From Megalobrama amblycephala (Eukaryota > Chordata > Actinopteri > Cypriniformes > Xenocyprididae), in assembly GCF_018812025.1 (NCBI RefSeq), contig NC_063046.1:2010171-2074170 (forward strand): a stretch of 64,000 nt of DNA, in the 5' to 3' direction. The first letter of the stretch is position 1; each line of letters opens with the position of its first letter. Both the position numbers and the translations under genes were made by a program. The notes below the pieces were generated by a model, which was not told where the DNA came from, ran no database searches, and saw only the letters and a list, made by a program, of their open reading frames with translations. Positions 36,005-45,900 of the stretch are shown here, one piece after another.

Positions 36005-36475
36005 TTTATATGATCAGAGATTAAAATACTGCTGTTCATCTGAAGGCAAAACCAAGAACCTATAAAATAAAATAAAATAAAATAATTAAAATAAATTTAA
36101 AATAAATAAATAAATAAATAAATAAGGAAATTAAGTAATAGTAACAGTAGAGCAGGTATAACAGTAGTAAAATTGATTAAGTTAAAAATAAATATTAAAT
36201 ATGAATAATAAATAAAATAAACAATAATAATATTTTTTTAACCATTGTGTGGTGAGTGTTAATGAGTAAAATTAAATATTCAAAAAAAGAAAATAAGTAA
36301 TAGTAATATTAAAGTATGTATAACAGTAGTAAAACCGGTTAAGTTGAAAATGAATCTTTGTAAATAATTATTTAAATAAACAAATAGAATAATAATAATC
36401 ATTGTGTTGTGAATGATAATTAAACAATTCTAAATATTATTTCATCAGCTGTGGTTTAAATAGATTTTGTGCGTT
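36005..36475 (-). other. LINE inter-ORF region with a tandem duplication
   Basis: AT-rich spacer between ORF1 and ORF2. It contains TAAAA/TAAAT runs and an imperfect duplication about 160 bp apart, with 'aagtaatagtaac' and 'tataacagtagtaaaa' near 36125-36190 and again near 36290-36355. No ORF. Confidence 0.6.
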
Positions 36476-38173
36476 TCAGTTTAGCATTTTGTTGCACAGG
36501 AGACTTAGCAGTCGTTTAATTTCCCCCACATCACTGGAGGAGAGTTCATGAGCGGAGGATGAGGGCGGCTGATGTCGTGACACTACCTGGGCGTAGGTCG
36601 GTGTCTGCTGGGGCGACCCAGGTGGATGGCGCTGGGGTGGTGCTTCGGCGTAGGGTTGTCTCTCTTGTTGTCTGTGAGACCATCGTGAAGTCGTGGGTCG
36701 TCTCTGGAGGTCTTGTGGTGGTCTTGAGTGAGGTGAAGGTCCAGATGGATCAAACGGCTGCATTCTCATCTGATTTCTTTTTGTTCCTCTATAGCCAGTT
36801 GGGAAGCGTCCAAGGGCAACATCCTTGATAGCTTTGGCAAAAATCCTGACTCCATCCTGATTCAGGTGGAGACCGTCATGCAGGTGCCATGGTCTTATAG
36901 AACTATGATGGACTAAGTGCACGTTGGGCAGGCAGGAACAGGTGTGACGGACCTCATCATTGATCTGATCAATCACAGAGGGAGGGATGTCGAGCCGTGG
37001 GAGCAGAGTGGAGACCAGCACACGTGTAGCGGGGAATGTCTGTGAGGCTTTCTTTGCCATCTCATACATAGCCTTGGCTGTGCCTTCATTTAGACTGTGG
37101 AGGTCGTTCGTGCCTGAATGGATGATAATGCATTGTGGACTGCCGAGTTCCTCTTTAGTGAGCAGTTCATGAGCACGTTCTGTGTTTCTGCAGTGGAGCG
37201 CTAGGACTCGCTGTCTGGGGAACAGTTTCTCTGGTTCTATGTTTTTCCCAATCGAGTCCATCAGAAGAACCACTGGTGTTCTGTGGGAGAGTGGCTGTGT
37301 GTGAGTGAGGTCCTTCACATGGACATTCACTGTGTCTGGAGGTGAAGAGCCGTGTGACGTCACTTCTTGATGGGGTTGTGAATCACTTTCAGTGCTGACG
37401 TTGTTGTTGGGAGATTCACTTTCCTTGTTTTTAAGCTGTAAACACATCACAGTCTGTTCTTCCAGCTTTTCTTTTAACTCTTGGATGTTTCTCTATAACA
37501 TTCTTTCTCTCTGTATTGAGTCCTCTTTCATTTTTGACATTTCAGCCTTAATCTTCATGTTGATGTTGTGCAAATCCTTTATTTCGGCCTGAAGATTTTT
37601 GATAGTAAGTTCATTTGGGCGGCTAAGAATGAGCTGTTTTAATTCTGACAGCTCCATCTCTAGAAGAGCCATTTTCTCAGGGAGACAGCGGAGATAACTG
37701 GATGTGTGTGTGTCCTGCTCGATCATCAGTTCGTCAAATGGAGCAGGAGGGTAGGGCATCAGTCCATTCTCCTCTTCAGATTCCTCCTCAATGGTGCAAG
37801 CTGTTTCTTTCTCAACTGTCTGTTTTAAAAGGGGAAATGATTTTTCAAAAGCTTGGAGACTAGCTTCATTCCCTTGAATTAAGACCACTCCAGTGTTGTA
37901 CAGATTGATGGTTTGGATCTGTGAGGAGTGGTCAGCTGATTCAAAAACACTGATTTGACAACCTTTACAGATTCCCCTCTTCTTAGTGTATGGGAAGAAG
38001 TTACTAATAGCACTTTTCCAAATGTGCTTCCTCTCTGTATAGAAAATCAGATTTGTCCTCTTTTCTTGAGATGTCATATCAACATAAAGAGATTCAGGGT
38101 GTTCATGTAACAGTGACTGTTTGAACACTTTTCTTTGATCTCCTTTAATGTCGGCAGGATAAATGATCTCCAT
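36476..38173 (-). pseudogene. LINE ORF1: coiled coil plus SGNH esterase, one in-frame amber stop
   Basis: ORF1 proteins of this LINE type bind the element RNA; the esterase activity has an unclear role. The reading frame starts MEIIYPADIKG at 38173. It has an N-terminal domain (INLYNTGVVLIQGNEASLQ), a heptad-rich coiled coil (EKMALLEMELSELKQLILSR onward), then a TAG at 37493-37495. The frame continues without shift after the stop (RNIQELKEKLEEQ...), through an SGNH domain. That domain shows LLMDSIGK (nucleophile Ser; the usual Gly is Met), HSGTNDLHS (GxND block) and DGLHLNQDG (Asp/His block). A Pro/Gln/Arg-rich tail ends at 36476. The total is about 565 codons if the stop is read through. A simple nonsense mutation is likeliest, since ORF2 is also damaged. 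Confidence 0.85.
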
Positions 38174-38630
38174 GGCAACCGCTGAATGCGTCTGTTATTG
38201 ACAGTTGAGATTTACGGTGCTGGCAGTTGTTAAAAAATAACAAAAAAGTAATATATATGTAAAATATATATAACAAAAATCTTCTTAATCTTCTTAATGA
38301 TGAACTGTATTGCCTTGTTTTGATGTCTTTATCTCGTCTCGTCGCGTCTTGTGTTTGCGCTGATGATCGCCGTCTGTTATATGGCTGCAGCTGTAGCGCC
38401 GGCGCTCTCTCTCTCTCGGCCACTGTTACAAAGTTACTATAAATCGCAGTTTCGGCTCTTTCAATGAAACGACTGAAAATTATTGCGTCGTATCTATAGT
38501 TTTATATTTCCATAAGTGTTAAACATAGGTTTTGTGAGTTTTTACCTCAATTACCAGCAGTACTTTTGTGAATTAACAGGAGCTCATATCTAGTGCGTCT
38601 GTTCAGAACGTCGTCAAGTCAACCACTAAC
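38174..38630 (-). promoter_or_regulatory. Putative LINE 5' UTR / internal promoter region
   Basis: This sequence lies upstream of ORF1 and ends where TCTA-derived flank begins. It includes a GC-richer patch with a CT run around 38395-38415 (GCCGGCGCTCTCTCTCTC). LINEs of this kind carry promoter activity here; no specific promoter motif can be named. Confidence 0.4.
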
Positions 38631-38672
38631 CTATCTCTCTTCTCATCTATGAATTCTCATCTATGACTTCTC

Positions 38673-38759
<87 letters not shown>

Positions 38760-38800
38760 AGTCAAACTAAATCTATCTATCTATCTATCCTCATAAACTC

Positions 38801-38835
<35 letters not shown>

Positions 38836-38864
38836 AAAATAAATATATCTATTAGTCAAACTAA

Positions 38865-38932
<68 letters not shown>

Positions 38933-38994
38933 GTCAAACTAAATCTATCTATCTGTCAAACTAAATCTATCTGTCTATCTATCTATCAAACTAA

Positions 38995-39065
<71 letters not shown>

Positions 39066-39106
39066 AGTCAAACTAAATCTATCTATCTATCTATCCTCAT
39101 AAACTC

Positions 39107-39169
<63 letters not shown>

Positions 39170-39198
39170 AAAATAAATATATCTATTAGTCAAACTAA

Positions 39199-39282
<84 letters not shown>

Positions 39283-39375
39283 GTCAAACTAAATCTATCT
39301 ATCTGTCAAACTAAATCTATCTGTCTATCTATCTATCAAACTAAATCTATCTATCTATCTATCTATCTATCTAGA
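38631..39375 (+). repeat. TCTA array with higher-order duplication
   Basis: Pure TCTA runs are punctuated by 'cagtcaaactaaatc', 'cctcataaactc' and 'caaaataaatatatctatta'. The ordered set of interruptions occurs twice (about 38759-38960 and 39064-39320), so a roughly 300-bp block was duplicated. Confidence 0.85.
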
Positions 39376-40345
39376 ATATCCTAGCAACCTCATAGCAATA
39401 CCCTAGCAACCCAAAGCATAGAGGGATAGCTTCAAATCTGAATATCATAGAGGCATGGGGGTTGGTTTATATTGTCAAGCAGCCTTTGGAGTATCATCAC
39501 TGGTAGCTCCCAAGCCACTCCCTAGCAAGCAAATAGAGTACCCTAGCAACCGTTTTGCAAGATCTATATCTCTGCATCAGAACATCGTACAGACATGGGG
39601 GTTGGTTTGAATTGTCAAGCAGCCTTTGGAGTATCATCATTGGTAGCTCCCAAGCCACTCCCTAGCAACCAAACAGAGTACCCTAGCAACCGTTTTGCAA
39701 AATCTATATCTCTGCATCAGAACATCGTACAGACATGGGGGTTGGTTTATTTTGTTCAGCAGCCTTTAGAGTATCATCATTGGTAGCTCCCAAGCCACTC
39801 CCTAGCAACCAAATAGAGTACCCTAGCAACCGTTTTGCAAGATCTACATCTCTGCATCAGAACATCGTACAGACATGGGGGTTGGTTTAAATTGTCAAGC
39901 AGCCTTTGGAGTATCTTCACTGATAGCTGCCAAGCCACTCCCTAGCAACCAAATAGAGTACCCTAGCAACCGTTTTGTAAGATCTATATCTCTGCATCAG
40001 AACATCGTACAGACATGGGGGTTGGTTTATTTTGTTCAGCAGCCTTTAGAGTATCATCATTGGTAGCTCCCAAGCCACTCCCTAGCAACCAAATAGAGTA
40101 CCCTAGCAACCGTTTTGCAAGATCTACATCTCTGCATCAGAACATCGTACAGACATGGGGGTTGGTTTAAATTGTCAAGCAGCCTTTGGAGTATCATCAC
40201 TGGTAGCTGCCAAGCCACTCCCTAGCAACCAAACAGAGTACCCTAGCAACTGTTTTGTAAAATCTATATCTCTACATCAGAACATCGTAGAGACATGGCG
40301 GTTGGCTCTTTTGACTCATGCTAGGAATCTGGACTTCCAAAATGC
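39376..40345 (+). repeat. 140-bp satellite array, about six to seven units
   Basis: The same unit as at 27483-28735. Alternating subtypes with 'attgtcaagcagcc' and 'ttgttcagcagcc' repeat with a 280-bp dimer period (39595, 39875, 40155), so the array was amplified as dimers. Confidence 0.85.
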
Positions 40346-40456
40346 TAGCAGTGAATAGCTACATGCTAATAGTGATTAGCTAAGTGCTAAAGTGGGCTAA
40401 GAAAATGCTAATAACTCTATAAAAACTCCATAGTAACATCTGTGACAACTACCTAC

Positions 40457-40491
<35 letters not shown>

Positions 40492-41060
40492 CTAAACTTA
40501 AACTTTTAAACTGAAAACTTTTAAAACTACTTCAAACTTTCTGGACCATCTCATTCAAACTCATAAACTCATCTAACTAACAAAAGTACTAAACTAAAAC
40601 TTTCAAACTAAAAACTTTCAAACTGAAACTTTTAAAACTTTTACAACTGCTTTAAACTTTCTGGACCGGCTTTTTCAAGCCAACTTAAAGTTTGTCTTCA
40701 AACTTTTTTATCTAGTTATTATTATTCTTCTTCTTACTTGAATTTCCAAGACTAACTCCTCCTAGAGCTTTAACTCCACAAACTCCAAACTCGGACTAGA
40801 CCTTCAAACTGTTCTGACTTAGTGTGCTATATCTTTTCTAACTGATCCGACTTACGGTTTTCCTAAAAATGACTATTAAAGCTCGGAAAAATCCCATTGA
40901 CTTTCATTGACGGAATGTTCAAATGAGCCAAGACTTTCAAATTCCAACTGTCAAAATTCAAATTCAAACTATGGAAGCCCATTAGACTCAAAAACTCAAT
41001 TAGACTCAACTGCCATTCTATGTACTATTTCTAATCCATTGAAACTCATTAAACTCTATC
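40346..41060 (+). mobile_element. Family F tail and following headless F body
   Basis: After a short TCTA run and AAACT-rich lead-in, the F tail occurs at about 40667-40715 (TTTTTCAAGCCAACTTAAAG, hairpin, CTAG ending 40715). It is followed by TTATTATTATTC and F body phrases to 41060. Confidence 0.6.
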
Positions 41061-41084
41061 TATCTATGTATCTATGTATCTATG

Positions 41085-41130
<46 letters not shown>

Positions 41131-41144
41131 ACTCATTCAAACTC

Positions 41145-41195
<51 letters not shown>
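41061..41195 (+). repeat. TCTA/TGTA microsatellite
   Basis: (TCTA)n with some TGTA variants, broken once by 'actcattcaaactca'. Confidence 0.9.
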
Positions 41196-41920
41196 ATCAC
41201 TGGTAGCTGCCAAGCCACTCCCTAGCAACCAAACAGAGTACCCTAGCAACCATTTTGGAAAATCTATATCTCTGCATCAGAACATCATAGAGACATGGGG
41301 GTTGGTTTATAATGTCAAGCAGCCTTTGGAGTATCATCACTGGTAGCTGCCAAGCCACTCCCTAGCAAACAAATGGAGTACCCTAGCAACCGTTTTGCAA
41401 AATCTATATCTCTGCATCAGAACATCGTACAGACATGGGGGTTGGTTTACAATGTCAAGCAGACTTTGGAGTATCATCATTGGTAGCTGACAAGCAACTC
41501 CCTAGCAACCAAACAGAGTACCCTAGCAACCGTTTTGCAAATTCTATATCTCTGCATCAGAACATCATACAGACATGGGGGTTGGTTTATATTGTCAAGC
41601 AGCCTTTGGAGTATCATCATTGGTAGCTGCAAAGCCACTCCCTAGCAACCAAACAGAGTACCCTAGCAACCGTTTTGTAAAATCTATATCTCTGCAACAG
41701 AACATCGTACAGACATGGGGGTTGGTTTATATTGTCAAGCAGCCTTTGGAGTACCATCACTGGTAGCTGCCAAGCCACTCCCTAGCAACCAAACAGAGTA
41801 CCCTAGCAACCGTTTTGCAAACTCTATATCTCTGCATCAGAACATCGTAGAGACATGGCGGTTGGCTCTTTTGACTCATGCTAGCAATCTGGACTTCCAA
41901 CATGCTAGCAATGAATAGCT
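41196..41920 (+). repeat. 140-bp satellite array, about five units
   Basis: It begins mid-unit ('atcactggtagctgccaag') directly against a TCTA array. Later start points at 41435, 41575 and 41715 are 140 bp apart. The last unit passes into the 'ggctcttttgactcatgcta' phrase that usually follows the array. Confidence 0.85.
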
Positions 41921-42004
41921 ACATGCTAATGGTGATTAGCTAAGGGCTAAACTGGGCTAAGAACATGCTAATAACTCTATAAAAACTCCATAATATCCAT
42001 CTGT

Positions 42005-42007
42005 GAC

Positions 42008-42106
<99 letters not shown>

Positions 42107-42135
42107 AGTCTGTTTACTTATCTAGCTATCTATCT
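42005..42135 (+). repeat. TCTA microsatellite
   Basis: (TCTA)n of about 100 bp, then degenerate TCTAGCTA units. Confidence 0.9.
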
Positions 42136-42227
42136 AGCTTTTAAAACTGCAATTCTAAAACTTAAACTATTTCAAACTGAAAAGCTTCAAACTACAAACT
42201 TTTAAAACTTCTTTAAACTTTCTGGCT

Positions 42228-42610
42228 ATGCTTTTTCAAGCCAACTTAAAGTTTGTCTACAAACTTTTTTATCTAGTTATTATTATTCTTCTTACAGTAA
42301 AATTTGCAAGAGCTACTCCTCCTAGAGCTTTAACTCTACAAACTCCAAATTCGGACTAGACCTTCAGACTGTTCTGACTTAGTGTGCTATATCTTGTCAG
42401 ACTCATCAGACTTACGGTTTTCCTAAAAATGACTGTTAAAGCTCGGAAAAATCCCATTGACTTTCATTGACGGAATGTTCAAATGAGCCAAGACTTTCAA
42501 ACTCCAACTGTCAAAATTCAAATTTAAACTACGGAAGCCCATTAGACTCTCAAACTCAATTAGACTCAACTGCCATTCTATGTACTATTTCTAATCCATT
42601 CAAACTCTAT
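42228..42610 (+). mobile_element. Family F tail followed by headless F body
   Basis: The tail ends CTAG at 42273-42276 and is followed by TTATTATTATTC and the F body ('gctactcctcctagagc', 'cttacggttttcctaaaaat'). Confidence 0.6.
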
Positions 42611-42629
42611 CTATCTATCTATCTAATAT

Positions 42630-43330
42630 AGAATATCCTAGCAACCTCATAGCAATACCCTAGCAACCCGAAGCATAGAGGGATATCTTCAAATCTGAAT
42701 CTCATACAGACATGGGGGTTGGTTTATATTGTCAAGCAGCCTTTGAAGTATCATCATTGGTAGCTGCCAAGCCACTCCCTAGCAACCAAACAGAGTACCC
42801 TAACAACCGTTTTGCAAGATATATATCTCTGCATCAGAACATCGTACAGACATGGGGGTTGGTTTATATTGTCAAGCAGCCTTTGGAGTATCTTCACTGA
42901 TAGCTGTCAAGCCACTCCCTAGCAACCAAATAGAGTACCCTAGCAACCGTTTTGTAAGATCTATATCTCTGCATCAGAACATCGTACAGACATGGGGGTT
43001 GGTTTATTTTGTTCAGCAGCCTTTAGAGTATCATCATTGGTAGCTCCCAAGCCACTCCCTAGCAACCAAATAGAGTACCCTAGCAACCGTTTTGCAAGAT
43101 CTACATCTCTGCATCAGAACATCGTACAGACATGGGGGTTGGTTTATATTGTCAAGCACCCTTTGGAGTATCATCATTGGTAGCTGGAAAGGCACTCCCT
43201 AGCAACCAAACAGAGTACCCTAGCAACCGTTTTGCAAAATCTATATCTCTGCACCAGAACATCGTAGAGAGATGGTGGTTGGCTCTTTTGACTCATGCTA
43301 GCAATCTGGACTTCCAACATGCTACACATG
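42630..43330 (+). repeat. 140-bp satellite array, about five units
   Basis: Units start at 42712, 42852, 42992 and 43132, exactly 140 bp apart. They mix the same two subtypes as at 39376-40345, suggesting shared ancestry or exchange between arrays. Confidence 0.85.
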
Positions 43331-43429
43331 CTAGCAGTGAACAGCTACATGCTAATAGTGATTAGCTAAGTGCTAAAGTAGGCTAAGAACATGTTAACAA
43401 CTTGATAGTAACCATCTGTGACAACTACT

Positions 43430-43827
43430 AACCACTTAGCAACACCTTAGCAACCACCCAGGTTACCATAGCAACTGCCTAGCAAGCACCCCGAGTACCC
43501 TAGAAACCGCATAGCAACACCATAGCAACCCCCCCAGTACTCGTGGTGGTTGCTAAGCTGTTGCTATGCGGTTGCTAAGGTATCCTGGGTGGTTGCTAGG
43601 GTGTCACTATGCGGTTGCTAGGGTACTCTGGGTGGTTGCTAAGGTGTTGCTATATGGTTGATAATGTATTTTGGGTGGTTGTTAGGGTATTGCTATGAGG
43701 TTGTTAGGATATTCTAGGAGGTTGCTATGCTGTTCTGGGTGGTTTTATTGCAGTTGCTAGGGTGCTCTGTGTGGTTACTGTGCTGTTGCGATGGTGATCA
43801 AGGTGGTTGCTTGGGTGATCTGGGTTG
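43430..43827. repeat. TAGCAACC minisatellite with orientation switch
   Basis: To about 43542 the repeat reads TAGCAACC on the plus strand. From about 43548 it reads GGTTGCTA. The two sides form arms of about 45 bp around 'agtac'. Everything from here to about 45900 is inverted relative to 20600-43540. Confidence 0.8.
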
Positions 43828-43834
43828 TTGCTAT

Positions 43835-43909
<75 letters not shown>

Positions 43910-43923
43910 GAGTTTAAATGAGT

Positions 43924-43964
<41 letters not shown>

Positions 43965-43978
43965 GAGTTTGAATGAGT

Positions 43979-44070
<92 letters not shown>

Positions 44071-44072
44071 GT
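43828..44072 (-). repeat. GATA microsatellite (inverted TCTA)
   Basis: Long (GATA)n runs are interrupted by 'tgagtttgaatgagtt', the reverse complement of the interruptions seen in the TCTA blocks to the left. Confidence 0.9.
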
Positions 44073-44074
44073 TT

Positions 44075-44407
44075 GAATGAGTTTCAATGGATTAGAAGTA
44101 GTACATAGAATGGCACTTTAGTCTGATTGAGTTTGAGTCTAATGGGCTTCCGTAGTTTAAATTTGAATTTTGACAGTTGGAATTTGAAAGTCTTGGCTCA
44201 TTTGAACATTCTGTCAATGAAAGTCAATGGGATTTTTCCGAGATTTGATCGTCATTTTTAGGAAAACCGTAAGTCCGATCAGTTAGAAAAGATATAGCAC
44301 ACTCGGTCAGAATAGTCTGAAGGTCTGACCCGAGATTGGAGTTTGTAGAGTTAAAGCTCTAGGAGGAGTTAGAGTCAACAGTTTTAGGGTCAGAAGAAGA
44401 AGAATAA
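44075..44407 (-). mobile_element. Inverted family F body, head-proximal part
   Basis: On the minus strand it reads a CTTCTTCTTCTG tract, ACTCCTCCTAGAGCTTTAAC, then the rest of the F opening to the GATA array. No F head is adjacent; an E tail sits directly upstream of it on the minus strand. Confidence 0.6.
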
Positions 44408-45900
44408 CTAGAATGTACATTTCCTGAAGAAAATCTGAAAGGTGCTTGCAGTGGCAAAATTCGGCACCGGTTGCTAGGGTGTTGCTAGGCAGTTGCTAAG
44501 GTACTTGGGGTGGTTGCTAAGGCGTTGCTAGGCGGTTGCTATGGTGTTCTGGGTGGATGCTATGCGGTTGCTATGGTAACCAGGGTGGTTGCTAGGGTGT
44601 TGCTAGGCAGTTGCTAAGGTACTTGGGGTGGTTGCTAAGGTGTTGCTAGGCGGTTGCTAGGCGGTTGCTATGGTAACCAGGGTGGTTGCTAGGGTGATGC
44701 TAGGCAGTTGCTAAGGTACTTGAGGTGGTTGCTAAGGTGTTGCTAGGCGGTTGCTAGGGTGTTCTGGGTGGTTGCTAGGCTGTTGCTAGGCGGTTGCTAC
44801 GGTAACCAGGGTGGTTGCTAGGGTGTTGCTAGGCAGTTGCTAAGGTACTTTGGGTGGTTGCTAAGGTGTTGCTAGGCGGTTGCTAGGGTGTTCTGGGTGG
44901 TTGCTAGGCGGTTGCTATGGTAACCTGGGTGGTTGCTAAGGTGTTGCTAGGCAGTTGTTAAGGTACCTGGAGTGGTCACTATGGAGTTTCTATAGAGTTC
45001 TTAGCATGTTCTCAGCCCACTTTAGCACTTAGCTAATCACTATTAGCATGTAGCTATTAACTGCTAGCATGTGTAGCATGTTGCAAGTACAGTTTGCTAG
45101 CATGAGTCAAAAAAGCCAACCCCCATGTCTCTACGATGTTCTGATGCAGAGATATAGGCATCGCTAAATGGTTGCTAGGGTACTCTGTTTGGATGCTAGG
45201 GAGTGGCTTGGCAGTTGCCAATGATGATACTCCAAAGGCTGCTTGACAATATAAACCAACCCCCATGTCTTTTTGATGTTCTGATGCAGAGATATGGATC
45301 TTGAAAAACGGTTGCTAGGGTAATCTGGTTGGTTGCTAGGGAGTGGCCTGGCAGCTACCAATGATGATACTCCAAAGGCTGCTTGACAATATAAACCAAC
45401 CCCCATGTCTTTACGATGTTCTGATGCAGAGATATAGATCTTGCTAAACGGTTGCTACGGTACTCTGTTTGGTTGCTAGGGAGTGGCTTGGCAGCTGCCA
45501 GTAATGATAAACCAAAGGCTGCTTGCCAGTATGAATGCTATAAACCAACCCCCATGCCTCTATGATATTCAGATTTGAAGATGTCCCTCTATGCTTTGGG
45601 TTGCTAGGGTGCTCTAAATGGTTGCTAGGGCGTGGCTATGAAGTGTTGAAGGTGATTCGTGATTGGCCGTTTGCTGCCCCGAGTCAAATGAGCCCACCCT
45701 CATGTTTCTATGACACTCCTATCCAAAGATATTCCTTTGATCTTTCTCAGTGGAAGTCTATGGAACTTGTTGCTATGGTGCTCTATATGGTTGCTAGGGC
45801 GTGGCTTGATAGCTTCAAAATGATCCTGAGAGACTGATTGGTTGCCTGAGTAAAATGAGCCCACCCCCTTGTCTCTATGTCATTGTGATCCAGAGTTATG
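44408..45900 (-). mobile_element. Inverted family E element: tail, minisatellite, 140-bp units, body
   Basis: The tail is at 44408-44470 (CTAG 44408-44411, hairpin, then GGTGCTTGCAGTGGCAAAAT on the plus strand). Inverted GGTTGCTAGG minisatellite follows to about 44990, then the 'gctaatcactattagcatg' phrase and three to four inverted 140-bp units (45100-45590). E body phrases continue to about 45900, where similarity ends without a head. Confidence 0.6.

Larger units (their letters stand above)
32362..38630 (-). mobile_element. Near full-length non-LTR retrotransposon (LINE), CR1/L2-like
   Basis: This 6.3-kb element on the minus strand has a 5' region (38174-38630), ORF1 with an esterase domain, ORF2 with APE endonuclease and reverse transcriptase, and a 3' end with AATAAA (32386-32391 on the complement). 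It closes with an ATTGA pentamer run at 32362-32382. It is inserted in a TCTA-derived minisatellite, which continues on both sides. The target duplication cannot be resolved because the target is itself repetitive. The combination of coiled-coil plus SGNH ORF1 and APE-RT ORF2 is known from CR1/L2 elements of fish; exact clade is inference. Non-repetitive sequence at 32305-32361 may be additional 3' sequence or older flank. Confidence 0.85.
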
